The notes under the pieces: generated by a model
What the model saw: only the letters and a program-made list of their open reading frames with translations
The model's database searches: none
Told to the model about the DNA's origin: nothing
Made by a program: the position numbers and the translations under genes
Assembly (NCBI RefSeq): GCF_018069925.1
Contig: NZ_JAGPXB010000004.1
Span: 186,001-250,000, forward strand
Reading direction: 5' to 3'
DNA from: Flavobacterium erciyesense
Lineage (GTDB): Bacteria; Bacteroidota; Bacteroidia; Flavobacteriales; Flavobacteriaceae
DNA: 64,000 nucleotides
In this document: positions 27,435 to 36,460 of the stretch, piece by piece
Position numbering within the stretch: the stretch's first letter is position 1
How the letters are laid out: every line of letters begins with the position of its first letter

Positions 27435-27647
27435 CTAAGAGGCATGTTGTACTTTGGATCGGGACAAGACAGCAACCACTTCTTGATAATCAAAACCATA
27501 GTAGGTGCAATATTCTTTAATTGTCACTTTTTGATGTTGTTCTTTTTTTAAAGCCTTCTTCAAATTTTGTATTTCCTTACGCGCATAGCTCTCACTTTTA
27601 TCGGTGAGTAAGACAATATCGCTTGGGTATAATACAATTCTATTCAT
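27435..27647 (-). CDS. Small putative DNA-binding protein
   Basis: A 70-residue basic protein beginning MNRIVLYPSDIVLLTDKSE. The IVLYPSDIVLLTDKSESYAR stretch resembles the excisionase/MerR-like helix-turn-helix start of small Bacteroidota proteins, followed by a lysine-rich helix and a YYGFDYQEVVAVL end. It has no signal peptide or membrane span. It lies alone upstream of the tandem GT4 gene on the same strand, 157 bases away, and might regulate the locus or be a remnant of a mobile element. Function is not known. Confidence 0.65.
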   Translation of the reverse strand: MNRIVLYPSDIVLLTDKSESYARKEIQNLKKALKKEQHQKVTIKEYCTYYGFDYQEVVAVLSRSKVQHAS

Positions 27648-28096
27648 ATGATTTTGAGCTATCTACAGTTATTACAACTACAAACATAAGAAACATTTTT
27701 TATAGGTCCTCATGAACTTATTGACAGGTTTCCTTACAGATTAATCTCTTACAGTAAAGTAATTAAGTCTAAAACACATATAATCGACTAAATAAATCAT
27801 TTATCCGTTGAAATACTAAAAAAAAATATTTTAACAATATTTATACATTGTTTTATTGTTAATAAAAAAATTTCTAAAATTTTAAATTATTATAAATTAT
27901 AAGAATTTTATGAATTAATACTGCGTCGTTATTTTATCATATGGATTACTTTACAACCACCACTCACCCGTTAAAGAGTTCTACACGAGATAAAAAAGAC
28001 AGCTTTTTAAATTTTTCGGCAAGCAAAATATCTATCTAAAAATGACATATTTATTTACGTCATAACAATTCTTTTAAAGTTGCAATCATGTATGCA

Positions 28097-28150
28097 TTAT
28101 GTATAGGGTATGTACCGAGTATGTATGGAGTATGTATGGAGTATGTCCCT
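28097..28150. repeat. 11-bp direct repeat, about five copies
   Basis: Consecutive 11-mers are TTATGTATAGG, GTATGTACCGA, GTATGTATGGA, GTATGTATGGA and a partial GTATGTCCCT, starting at 28097, 28108, 28119, 28130 and 28141. Two copies are identical. Their position 290-340 bases before the gene at 28441, in otherwise bare DNA, suggests protein-binding sites, but this is unproven. Confidence 0.8.
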
Positions 28151-28381
28151 AGTTAAAATTGAATTATTAACTGTATGGAAATAACACTCTTTAACTATTA
28201 AAAGTCCTTTTTTAAAATATGTTTTCGGTAAAAAGTGAACAAAACGGTATTTATGCACTTATTTTATCGTTTTTAGTCTACTGTATTCGTTTCTGTTCTT
28301 TATGCTATGTCTAAGACAAAACAAGCTTTTTACACTATTGCGCCAACAATTATAACAAACGCCAAACCCAGCACCAAGTTG

Positions 28382-28412
28382 TTGGCTATCAAACAAAACC
28401 GCTGTAGTTTTG
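28382..28412 (+). promoter_or_regulatory. Bacteroidota-type promoter for the 28441 gene
   Basis: TTG at 28382-28384 is followed after 20 bases by TAGTTTTG at 28405-28412, a perfect TAnnTTTG box. The ATG lies 28 bases after the box. This is one of the two best consensus matches noticed in the window. Confidence 0.6.
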
Positions 28413-28440
28413 ATCATTATTAACCCTTAAACAAACAACA

Positions 28441-29190
28441 ATGGGAAAATTATCAGGAATTATTAAATTGGAAGGAACATTAGACGGACTAACGTTCTAC
28501 AAAAGTAAAGACGGTCATTTGGTTCGAACCAAAGGGGGTGTCAACAAGAAAAGAATAATGACGGATCCTGCCTTTGCGCGTACTCGTGAAAATTTGAGCG
28601 AGTTTGGTCAGAATGCAAAAGCGGGTAAGCTCATTCGCGACGCGGTTGGTTTGATGCTGAACAACGCCAAAGATTCAAAATTATCGAGCCGTATGTTACA
28701 ACTCATGAACAGCATCAAAAACTTAGATGCCACCTCCGAGCGAGGCAAGCGCAAAGTGCAAGTAGGCCTGAGCAGTATCGAGGGAAAACAACGACTTAAA
28801 GGATTTGATTTTAATATCCAAGCACCAATGGCTTCTGTTTTGCATGCTAACTACACGCTCGATCCAGCAACTGGCACGGTAACTATGAGTGATTTTGTTC
28901 CCGAAGAACAATTGAGCAAACCAGCAACTGCGACGCATTTTAGTATGCGAACTGCATTTGTAGTAGTTGATTTGGCTACTGGCCAATATACAAAAAGCTA
29001 TAGTCCACGTAACAGCTACCCCATTCAATCCACCGAGGTAACTTTTGACATGATTCCAGAAGCAGTGCCTACTGGAACAGGCATTCATTTACATCTACTT
29101 TTGATTGAATTTTTTCAGGAAGTAAACGGAGTGTCATACTCCTTAAAAAGTGGCTCTTACAATACGTTGAATATCGTTGAAGTGCTTTAA
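28441..29190 (+). CDS. Uncharacterised Bacteroidota protein (MGKLSGIIKLEGTLDGL family)
   Basis: A 249-residue soluble protein with no signal peptide. The N-terminus MGKLSGIIKLEGTLDGLTFY and the following KSKDGHLVRTKGGV look strongly conserved from what I recall of Flavobacterium genomes, where such proteins are common and often multicopy, but they have no named function. Residues 1-110 are basic and predicted helical (ARTRENLSEFGQNAKAGKLI); the rest is beta-rich and ends LLLIEFFQEVNGVSYSLKSG. It is monocistronic, with its own promoter and terminator, and is the only plus-strand gene inside the polysaccharide locus. A structural or phage-like role is conceivable but unsupported. Confidence 0.8.
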   Translation: MGKLSGIIKLEGTLDGLTFYKSKDGHLVRTKGGVNKKRIMTDPAFARTRENLSEFGQNAKAGKLIRDAVGLMLNNAKDSKLSSRMLQLMNSIKNLDATSERGKRKVQVGLSSIEGKQRLKGFDFNIQAPMASVLHANYTLDPATGTVTMSDFVPEEQLSKPATATHFSMRTAFVVVDLATGQYTKSYSPRNSYPIQSTEVTFDMIPEAVPTGTGIHLHLLLIEFFQEVNGVSYSLKSGSYNTLNIVEVL

Positions 29191-29210
29191 AATTTTCGAT
29201 TCCAATTTAG

Positions 29211-29241
29211 AAAAACACCCAATAAACGGGTGTTTTTTTTT
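29211..29241 (+). terminator. Terminator after the 28441 gene
   Basis: AAAAACACCC (29211-29220) pairs with GGGTGTTTTT (29228-29237) around a 7-base loop and runs into a T tract to 29241. Confidence 0.85.
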
Positions 29242-29365
29242 GTTTTTGAACATGAAATGACTAGCTACTTATCTAATAAAAGAAGTTAAGCAAAGTAGTG
29301 ATTCTCGATACATTTTCGCTGCGTTTCTCTGCGCAAAAACACTCGAAGTGACGGGAATGAGGTTA

Positions 29366-29656
29366 CGTCAGTTCGACTTCTCGATACACTTTTCTTTCGC
29401 TACGCTGCACAAAAGCACTCGAAGTGACGTGGCAGTTGTCATCGTTATTACGCTACAATAAATAAAAAGCACTCGCAGTGGGGAATCCAGTTGCTAAGTG
29501 TCAGCCGTCAGTTCGACTTCTCGATACACTTTTCTTTCGCTACGCTGCACAAAAGCACTCGAAGTGACGTGGCAGTTGTCAACGTAATTGCACTACAATA
29601 GATAAAAAGCACTCGTAGTGGGGAATAAAGTCAATAAGTGGTAGCCGTCAGTTCGA
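29366..29656. repeat. 140-bp tandem repeat, two copies plus the start of a third
   Basis: The phrase CGTCAGTTCGACTTCTCGAT starts at 29366 and 29506, and its first part again at 29646, giving an exact 140-base period. Each unit contains CTCGATACACTTTTC ... CACTCGAAGTGACGTGG, in which CACTCGAAGTG is partly palindromic with the CTTCTCGATA arm. The first 70 bases of the two full copies are nearly identical; the second halves differ at scattered positions. No coding potential is visible. Confidence 0.85.
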
Positions 29657-29905
29657 GTGGTTTTTAAAATAATGCGTAAGCTTTATTTTAAAAAGTGTAT
29701 CGACTTCTCGATACGCTACGCTACTCGAAGTGACGTGGACTTGTCATCATTGCTGCGCTGCGCAAAAACACTCGAAGTGACGGAAACTTCTTCCTCGACC
29801 ACAATCGTAAGTTCGAGTGTTTTAATCAAAACTACGATAGATTTTTTGATTAAAATGTATGGAGAACTTGCCCGATTTTTGTATGCAAAAACACTCGAAG
29901 TGACT
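29657..29905. repeat. Mosaic of repeat fragments with two AT-rich hairpins
   Basis: Fragments of the same element (CTTCTCGATACGCTACGCTA, ACACTCGAAGTGACGG, AAACACTCGAAGTGACTT) alternate with two perfect inverted repeats: TTTTTAAAATAA (29661-29672) with its complement at 29683-29694, and TTTTAATCAAAA (29820-29831) with its complement at 29844-29855. Both hairpins follow the phrase GTTCGAGTG. The block ends about 15 bases before the stop codon of the next gene. Confidence 0.75.
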
Positions 29906-29920
29906 TGCATTCTAATATCG

Positions 29921-30670
29921 TTAGTTTAAATCATTATTTATAAACAACAAATTTTCACCCCTGTTAAAATATGAAAAGTTGTATCTGCTAATGGCTGCAA
30001 AAAAACTTTTTGAACTACCCTTTGTGATGCCATCATGCAATTCGATTATTATACATTTTGTCTTTGGTAGCCAATTCTCATAATTACTTTCAAATAAGTT
30101 TTTTTCTGCTCCTTCGATATCAATTTTAAGTAAATCCAAGCATTCCAATTTATAATAAACCAAAATCTCATCAATAGTTAATGAATCAACTTGATGAACT
30201 ACTTTTTCCAGTTGACCATTATTTTTGACTTGAGTTACAAATCCCCAATTACCGAAACCTTTGTCGACAACATCGAAACTCAAATCCGACTGATTGGAAA
30301 TCGCTTTCTTTACGCAAAAAATATTTTTGTATTTGTTAGTGTTTTTCAAAAGCATTTCAAAATTTGACTTTTCTGGCTCGACGGCAACGATTGTCGCATC
30401 TGGAAATTTATTTGCAAAAAAGACAGCGGAAAGCCCAATATTGGCGCCAGCATCAACTATAAACTTCGGAACAAAGCCTAAATTCATTCCATATTCTTTA
30501 AAAGTAAATATTTGATGAAAGGTTAATATGTCGGATGTATTTTTTCTTAAATGAATGGGGAATTTCAATTCATTCAATTTTATTTTTTCAAAACTCAATG
30601 CCACTAAAAAATTGATGAAAAAATATCTTATTCCTTGCTGTACTCGTACCAAAACTCTTTTCATAATCAT
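29921..30670 (-). CDS. FkbM-family methyltransferase
   Basis: A SAM-dependent methyltransferase of the FkbM type (249 residues), a group that often O-methylates sugars in surface glycans. Motif I is FIVDAGANIGLSA at about 70-82, followed by VAVEPEKSNFEML, and an acidic LDLLKIDIEGAEKNLF motif near 185. It shares one base with the upstream gene and lies in the polysaccharide locus, so it probably methylates a sugar of the chain, possibly as a capping step. Its 3' end abuts a repeat block. Confidence 0.88.
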   Translation of the reverse strand: MIMKRVLVRVQQGIRYFFINFLVALSFEKIKLNELKFPIHLRKNTSDILTFHQIFTFKEYGMNLGFVPKFIVDAGANIGLSAVFFANKFPDATIVAVEPEKSNFEMLLKNTNKYKNIFCVKKAISNQSDLSFDVVDKGFGNWGFVTQVKNNGQLEKVVHQVDSLTIDEILVYYKLECLDLLKIDIEGAEKNLFESNYENWLPKTKCIIIELHDGITKGSSKSFFAAISRYNFSYFNRGENLLFINNDLN

Positions 30671-31671
30671 TATATTTTTAGATTTGATACAATTCTTTCA
30701 ATGTAATTTTTAGGGTGTATATAGCGATCGCTCCAATCTTTATTGGCAAGACCCATATCTAAATAAGATTTGTTTTTAAGCAAATTAGCAATTTTATCTG
30801 GTAATTCATGATAAGCTGAACGCGAACTTAAAGCTTCAAAGTTTATCTGTGGTTTAAAATTTTCTACAACAATATTTATTGGTGTAGTAATTACTGCCTT
30901 TCCATATAATACATATTCGCCAATTTTCCATCCGGGAGTATCTTTTAGTCCATCATCAGCAATACCAATATCACTTTCTTTCATAAAGTGCAAATAATGC
31001 TTTAAGGATGTTTTTTTTAAATCTAATAAAACATCAGGTGCTAATTGACTAGATAAAGCATCAGGAAACAAACCAACAGATACGTTCCTAAAATGTTTGT
31101 TTATTGTGCGACAAGCTTCAATTCTAAATTCATTTTGAATAACTCTTCTTTCCTTTTCTTCACTATCTACATGATTAGCTGGATTCCATAATCGAGTATG
31201 AAAAATAACCCTACCGCCAAAATCACTTTTAGTCTTAGGTATTTTTCTTATATCTATTGCATTATGTGAAGAATTAGTGAAGCTATTGAAAAAGTCTAAT
31301 GCTCTGATTAATTCTATTCTATTATTTTTATTGAAAAATTGTTTAAAAGGAAATTTAACCAGTAATTGTAGTGCTTTGTATGACATATTCACTTGTAAAT
31401 TTAGAGGATAAACATTTTTAATATTTACACTAGGCAATAATGCTCTTTTAAGATAAAAATCAAACTGCTCTGGATCTAAATTAAAGGATGGACTGTCGGA
31501 ATAATCAAAATATATTGTTTTCGCATTTAAAAATAAGATAGCTGCTTCCCATGGCAATTTTTCATTAATTTCCAAACAAAAATCATAATCATTTGTTTTA
31601 CAGTAATAAAACCATGAATAAATTAACATATTTTGATGAGGAGTCCAATGATGAATTTGCAATTTGTTCAT
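30670..31671 (-). CDS. Putative GT-B glycosyltransferase, unassigned family
   Basis: A 333-residue protein that I cannot place in a named family. The C-terminal half has GVWP-free but GT-B-like features: GRVIFHTRLWNPANHVDSEE near 185, a DIGIADDGLKDTPGWKIGEY segment and a KAVITTPINIVVE loop, all where donor-binding elements of GT-B enzymes usually lie. I start it at the ATG at 31671 (MNKLQIHHWTPHQNMLIYSW); the open frame continues 25 codons further upstream into the next gene. It is packed between FkbM and a GT2 gene in the same operon. Confidence 0.65.
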   Translation of the reverse strand: MNKLQIHHWTPHQNMLIYSWFYYCKTNDYDFCLEINEKLPWEAAILFLNAKTIYFDYSDSPSFNLDPEQFDFYLKRALLPSVNIKNVYPLNLQVNMSYKALQLLVKFPFKQFFNKNNRIELIRALDFFNSFTNSSHNAIDIRKIPKTKSDFGGRVIFHTRLWNPANHVDSEEKERRVIQNEFRIEACRTINKHFRNVSVGLFPDALSSQLAPDVLLDLKKTSLKHYLHFMKESDIGIADDGLKDTPGWKIGEYVLYGKAVITTPINIVVENFKPQINFEALSSRSAYHELPDKIANLLKNKSYLDMGLANKDWSDRYIHPKNYIERIVSNLKI

Positions 31672-31684
31672 ATTTATGTTTTTT

Positions 31685-32677
31685 TTAATTTGGTTTATTA
31701 AACCACAAACTCCACCAGCCAATGGTTCTTCCTGCAGCCTCTGCAAAAGCTTCTTTTTTCTTAGTCGTTGTAAAGGTATTAGTAAACCGAATCAAAGTCA
31801 ACAATATCGTTATAGCATGCCATTTGAAAGTGGCCGAAATATCGGGATTCGCGTTTTTGGTTCTCCAAATATACCAACCATTACGAACCACCATTTTGCC
31901 GTATTTATAGGAATTGGGTCTTCCGGATGGATGATGATAGTGATTCAACTGTACCTTTGTATTGATGACATTTTTGCCAAACTGTAAAGCACGGATACTG
32001 AAATCTGCATCTTCATACAAGCCATACCCTTCAAAATAAGTGGAAAACCGAAGAGAATCAAATACCATTTTTCGAAAGGCGAAGGACATACCAACTAACA
32101 GATCCACTTCATAAATCCGACCTGTCAAAGGAAATCCACAGGTTTTACCATGGGAGTACTCCGGCATTTTTCCGGGTCCGACATTAGAATGCAATCTTAA
32201 ATAATTTCGCACTACATTGCGCTGTCCTTCTTTATAAACAAATCCCTCAAACTGAAAATAACGATTCGCATCGTATTTTGTATCGGGGACGGTTAAGCTC
32301 CAACCATTCTCATTAACCGCAACACCACCTACACCGGAAATAGTTGCATCAGTAGCGAAGGTATCAATTAATGCTTCAAAATAAGTGGGAGACAGTTCAG
32401 TGTCATCATCCAAAAAAGCAATAATGTCACTGGTGGAAGCCACGTGATCTAATCCAAAATTTCTTTGTTTAGTCAACCCTCGAAAGGATTCCGGAACTAA
32501 AAAATAACGAAGATTGGCGACCTTCTTTTGAGCAATCATCTGTTCCGTCTCCTGGTTTACAGATCCGTCAATAATTAATATTTCATCCGGAAATACGGTT
32601 TGTACCTGAACCGATTGCAACAATTGCTGCAACGATTGGGGACGCATATAGGTACAAATAATCAGGGACAATTTCAT
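31685..32677 (-). CDS. GT2-family glycosyltransferase
   Basis: A GT-A fold family 2 enzyme of 330 residues. It opens LSLIICTYMRPQSLQQLL, has the nucleotide-binding IIDGS, and the metal-binding acidic cluster FLDDDTELSP at about 89-98. GLYEDADFSIRALQFG provides the catalytic-base region. It starts 3 bases after the stop of the upstream GT2 gene. Donor and acceptor are not predictable. Confidence 0.9.
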   Translation of the reverse strand: MKLSLIICTYMRPQSLQQLLQSVQVQTVFPDEILIIDGSVNQETEQMIAQKKVANLRYFLVPESFRGLTKQRNFGLDHVASTSDIIAFLDDDTELSPTYFEALIDTFATDATISGVGGVAVNENGWSLTVPDTKYDANRYFQFEGFVYKEGQRNVVRNYLRLHSNVGPGKMPEYSHGKTCGFPLTGRIYEVDLLVGMSFAFRKMVFDSLRFSTYFEGYGLYEDADFSIRALQFGKNVINTKVQLNHYHHPSGRPNSYKYGKMVVRNGWYIWRTKNANPDISATFKWHAITILLTLIRFTNTFTTTKKKEAFAEAAGRTIGWWSLWFNKPN

Positions 32678-32680
32678 ATT

Positions 32681-34228
32681 TTAGTCGTGTCGAGTTCCTA
32701 AATTTCGTAATTTTTGGGCATAAAAAACAGATTTCTTAAACTGAAGATTCTTATAAGGCAGACGCAGCAAACGATACAAAAAACCAAGCTTAGATCCACT
32801 TAACAAATAATACGTAAAGTGCTTATACTTATATTCTGTCAACTGCTTAGGTGTGTAATGTTTCAGAATGCCATACATCACTGTAGGACTGGGTATAGGG
32901 GTTATATTCTTTACAGGGGTATCCAATTCCCAAGGCTGGGATTTTCTTTTTTTACCAAGTAGTTGAGCCTGGGTTCCCCAAAAACGATAGCCTCCGCCAG
33001 GGGGTTTTAAATGCAGATTAGCAGCATATGGATTGGCCAATACCACTACTCCGATTTTGCTTAACGACATTCCAAAATCGCTATCCTCGCCGTAACCACC
33101 ATCAAAATTGACGTCATTTCCAACCAACTGATTTACAAATTCCCGTTTAACACATGAATTAGCATTGCTAAACATTTGAGCACAACCCGAACTATACGGT
33201 GGTCGGTTCAATTGGTCTAACTTAGACGCTAAATGGCCTAAATGCTGCTGGTGATGCTCTGCCCGTATATCCAATCCGTTACAGGCGCCAACCGAATAGG
33301 TTTGTAAAAACCGGATATGGTTTTCGATAAAATCCGCAGGTATCCGAATATCATCATCGCCAAAGACAATATAATCCCCAGTACATAAAACAATCGCTTC
33401 ATTTCTGGCCCTGCAACTGCCCTTAGACTGTTGCCAGATTACTTTTAATTCAAACGGATATGGCTTTTGTTCATAGGCCGTTTCATCTCTGTCACTCGAA
33501 GGAGTGGCATCTACCACAATGACTTGGGTAGGAATATAGTGCTGATGTGATAAATCGTCTAACAATTGCATGGTATATTCTTGACGGAACATCGTTGGTA
33601 TAATATAACTTACCGAAGGTTTTCCCTGAACAGGAAGAAGAATTCTCGATGGAAGACGTTCAGAAATGGTTCTTTTTTGAAAAGTATTCTTAACGGTAAA
33701 TAAAGTACTCCACTCCGAAATTTTCCAGAAGCCCAGTCTGTAAATCATAAAAAGTGCATGGCTTATTTTATAATTTTTTCTAAAAAAAAGATGACGGTCC
33801 TTTTGCGAAATAAAGACTGTTTCTTTTGCAGCAACAGGAAATAAATGATGGACATATAAAGGAACTACACCCAAAAAACGGATACATCTGAAACCAAAAT
33901 CTAAAGCCTGCATTTGAGGATTTTCGTAATCGATATCAAACCCTTTTGTGAGGTCCCATACTGATTTCCGAACCGCAAAGGCATTGGGATTAATCCTCCA
34001 GCTGACACATTGCTTTAAACCGTCAAAATCATTTAAATACCAAAAAAAAACAGCCGTCTGATAAACTAATTCCGGAAAAGCATTTTTATACCCTTGTTCA
34101 AAAGAACTATGCCAAATATCTCCTGCTCCGGCAGACAAAACCTCTAACTGTTGAAAATCCGGTAACCCAACATATAATAGGATTTCACCTGAGGCAGTAG
34201 TATATTCTTTTAATTGTATTCTTTCCAT
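32681..34228 (-). CDS. GT2-family glycosyltransferase with a degenerate N-terminal GT-like half
   Basis: A 515-residue protein. The catalytic GT2 domain begins near 207 (PSVSYIIPTMFRQEYTMQLL) and shows IVVDATPSSDRDE, the acidic metal site VFGDDDIRIP and GGYGEDSDFGMSLSKIG. The first 200 residues, with INPNAFAVRKSVWDLTKGFD and ALDFGFRCIRFLGV, look like the C-terminal half of another GT-A enzyme that lacks its nucleotide-binding front and DXD. The protein may therefore be a remnant fusion or use the extra domain for acceptor binding. Confidence 0.85.
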   Translation of the reverse strand: MERIQLKEYTTASGEILLYVGLPDFQQLEVLSAGAGDIWHSSFEQGYKNAFPELVYQTAVFFWYLNDFDGLKQCVSWRINPNAFAVRKSVWDLTKGFDIDYENPQMQALDFGFRCIRFLGVVPLYVHHLFPVAAKETVFISQKDRHLFFRKNYKISHALFMIYRLGFWKISEWSTLFTVKNTFQKRTISERLPSRILLPVQGKPSVSYIIPTMFRQEYTMQLLDDLSHQHYIPTQVIVVDATPSSDRDETAYEQKPYPFELKVIWQQSKGSCRARNEAIVLCTGDYIVFGDDDIRIPADFIENHIRFLQTYSVGACNGLDIRAEHHQQHLGHLASKLDQLNRPPYSSGCAQMFSNANSCVKREFVNQLVGNDVNFDGGYGEDSDFGMSLSKIGVVVLANPYAANLHLKPPGGGYRFWGTQAQLLGKKRKSQPWELDTPVKNITPIPSPTVMYGILKHYTPKQLTEYKYKHFTYYLLSGSKLGFLYRLLRLPYKNLQFKKSVFYAQKLRNLGTRHD

Positions 34229-34368
34229 CTGATAATGTAAACGTATAAATAGTTATTTTCTTAGCTGGATGTACATCCGCTAATTGCTTGACAGCATACT
34301 GTACTTTACGACTCCTTTAGGTCAGGTGAATCACACTTATCCCTTTTTTGTAAAACTGAGAGTAGTAT

Positions 34369-35517
34369 TCATAAATGACACACCTTTCTATAAAACACTA
34401 AACTCTGTTGCGCTATAAGAGCAATATTAAATTTTTGGGTTACTTTTTTTCTCGCCTGTATTCCCAATTCTTTTTGCAAACTTTCATTTTCCAGCACTTT
34501 AACAATCGTACCGGCATACAACTCGTGGTTCGTAGGATGTACCAAAAAACCATTGAGCCCATCATCAATCACTTCTGTGGCCCAACCAATATTGGACGCT
34601 ACAATTGGTTTTTGAATCGCCATGGCTTCTATCCAGGAAACAGGTAGTGCCTCAGCAAATGTAGGAAAAACACAAACAGTAGCTTCATCAATGTGTTTCT
34701 TTATATTTTCATACGGAACGCTCCCCAAATAACGTACATTCGCTTTTGCTTCTGCAGTAAATAATCCTTGCATCATCTCCCAGGTCGAAGCATTACCCGA
34801 AATAATATCAGGAACATCCTTACCTATTAAAAGCAATTGTGCCTGCGGATTTTTGGCGACCACAGCATTAAAAATAAAAGGCAACTCTAACAATCCTTTT
34901 TTCCGGATTAAACTGCCAAAATATAATATAGTATGCTTATTTCTAGTATTGGAATCATCGGAACTAAACGCATCAATAGCAATAGAATTTGGAATTACAG
35001 TGAATTTTTTATCCAAACCAAACACTGCATTGGTCAAATCAGCGGTAAACTGACTTACAGAAAGCAAACCATCTGCATGTTTCAATGCTCGTTTTTCATG
35101 AAACCGATTGACCCATTTTACACGGCGCTGATCCAAATGACAAAAATAAGTATCGGAACCGTGTAACCGCATGACAACTGGACATTTTTTAGGAGATATA
35201 AATGACGTAATTCCTGTCCAGTCAGGAGCTTCTACCACATCAATTTCTTTATTATCATGTAAAGTATTAATAATGTTTTCCAGTTTTTTTCGAGTAAGAT
35301 ACCAGGACAAGCCCTTAAATTTCACGTTTTTGATTTGCTGAATGCAAATGCCATTATCAAAAAATATTCCCTCTTCTTTTTGAGCATAAACTAAAACACG
35401 AACAGCACATCCTTCAGCCAACAGTCCCGTTGCCAGATTTTTGATACTGGTACCTATTCCTCCCGAACTTCCGGTCTTTTGGTGTGGATATTCTGGCGTT
35501 AAAAAAGCTATTCTCAT
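34369..35517 (-). CDS. GT4-family glycosyltransferase
   Basis: A GT-B enzyme of 382 residues. It begins MRIAFLTPEYPHQKTGSSGG with the glycine-rich acceptor loop, has VIPNSIAIDAF, LYFGSLIRKKGLLELP and the E-x7-E motif within FPTFAEALPVSWIEAMA. The start is the ATG at 35517; the frame also opens at a TTG three codons earlier. It follows the SGNH protein gene by 5 bases, and a gap of about 140 bases separates it from the next GT2 gene. Confidence 0.9.
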   Translation of the reverse strand: MRIAFLTPEYPHQKTGSSGGIGTSIKNLATGLLAEGCAVRVLVYAQKEEGIFFDNGICIQQIKNVKFKGLSWYLTRKKLENIINTLHDNKEIDVVEAPDWTGITSFISPKKCPVVMRLHGSDTYFCHLDQRRVKWVNRFHEKRALKHADGLLSVSQFTADLTNAVFGLDKKFTVIPNSIAIDAFSSDDSNTRNKHTILYFGSLIRKKGLLELPFIFNAVVAKNPQAQLLLIGKDVPDIISGNASTWEMMQGLFTAEAKANVRYLGSVPYENIKKHIDEATVCVFPTFAEALPVSWIEAMAIQKPIVASNIGWATEVIDDGLNGFLVHPTNHELYAGTIVKVLENESLQKELGIQARKKVTQKFNIALIAQQSLVFYRKVCHL

Positions 35518-35522
35518 AGTTA

Positions 35523-36398
35523 TCAATTAAAAAAATCTTGAATAATTACTTTGGTAAATTGACGCGCTCCTGCATCATTCAAATGCCCGCAAGAAGAAAA
35601 ATAACGATCTTCAATAACGGCATTTTCATAATTGTAAATCTCAGGATACAACTTCTTAACTTTATCAAAATAATTTAGGCCTTTTGTATTTTCGCACATC
35701 GGCGTCATCAAAACAATTAAATTGATGTCATTTGCTTTACAAAGATGCTTAATTTCTTCGTAGTATTTATTCCGCAAGGGTTTCAGATTGGTAATATTGT
35801 TTTTCATATTAGCATTTGGCTTTTTTCCTAATGGATAATAGCCTAGATTGTTTAAAGCATTAGTCGGCATTTTTAATGCGCTTTGATACATCTCTCTAAA
35901 TCCTATTTGAGAATCTGCAACTATATACCTGTAAAAAGGCAGATAATATTTAGCATTAAAACCTTGCTGCTCTTCAAAATGAGTTGCAATAACAGTAGAT
36001 TCATGTAAGTAAGGCATAAAACGGGCCGCTACTGTTTCGGACTCTTTTTCGTTGGACAGATTCAAGTCGGCTTCAAGAATAATATTTTTGATTTTATAGT
36101 TGTGTTCCAGCATTAGTTTCAGCATCAAAGAAGCTTCGAACAGATGACCGCCACTCATACCGTAATTAAACGCTTTCAATCCCTGAGCCTCAAACATTGG
36201 AGTCACAAAATGATTGTTTGCACGCGACGATCCCAATACAACCACATCATACTGCTTGTCTTTTGAATTGATTACATGCCCAATTTTCCCTCGATTGGTA
36301 TATTGCAAATACACTTTCGTATAAGCTATATCCAAGACAACAAGTAACAAAAATGTCACTACAACTATTTTTATGATAAAAATTAAAAAATGTTTCAT
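35523..36398 (-). CDS. SGNH-like protein with N-terminal membrane anchor (DltD/AlgX-like)
   Basis: A 291-residue protein with a membrane span at about 5-27 and an extracytoplasmic domain. VVVLGSSRANNHF at 52-64 resembles block I of SGNH hydrolases (candidate Ser57 or Ser58), and SSCGHLNDAGARQF near the C-terminus (His272, Asp275) resembles block V. Such proteins often partner MBOAT acyltransferases in O-acetylation of exported polysaccharide. An MBOAT gene lies 2.3 kb upstream on the same strand, beyond the repeat arrays. Function is inferred from fold motifs and context. Confidence 0.75.
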   Translation of the reverse strand: MKHFLIFIIKIVVVTFLLLVVLDIAYTKVYLQYTNRGKIGHVINSKDKQYDVVVLGSSRANNHFVTPMFEAQGLKAFNYGMSGGHLFEASLMLKLMLEHNYKIKNIILEADLNLSNEKESETVAARFMPYLHESTVIATHFEEQQGFNAKYYLPFYRYIVADSQIGFREMYQSALKMPTNALNNLGYYPLGKKPNANMKNNITNLKPLRNKYYEEIKHLCKANDINLIVLMTPMCENTKGLNYFDKVKKLYPEIYNYENAVIEDRYFSSCGHLNDAGARQFTKVIIQDFFN

Positions 36399-36460
36399 TT
36401 ACAATTTTACTATTAATTGTGTTTTAAAAATTATTGGCCTTCATTAAATTTAAACCATTA

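Larger units (their letters stand above)
27648..28440. other. Gene-free AT-rich region with a short direct repeat and a promoter
   Basis: About 790 bases without a credible open frame. The left 440 bases are very AT-rich and featureless apart from runs of A and T. The right part carries the 11-bp repeat at 28097-28150 and a promoter-like pair at 28382-28412 serving the gene at 28441. No RNA gene was recognised, though a structured RNA in 27950-28300 cannot be ruled out by eye. Confidence 0.6.

Noticed and set aside
28097..28150. Replication origin or plasmid iterons
   Set aside because: Only five 11-mers with no Rep-like gene or DnaA-box cluster; kept only as a repeat and possible binding site.
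29657..29929. Overlapping open frames on both strands in the 29.7-29.9 kb block
   Set aside because: They run through repeat fragments and AT hairpins and have no protein-like composition.
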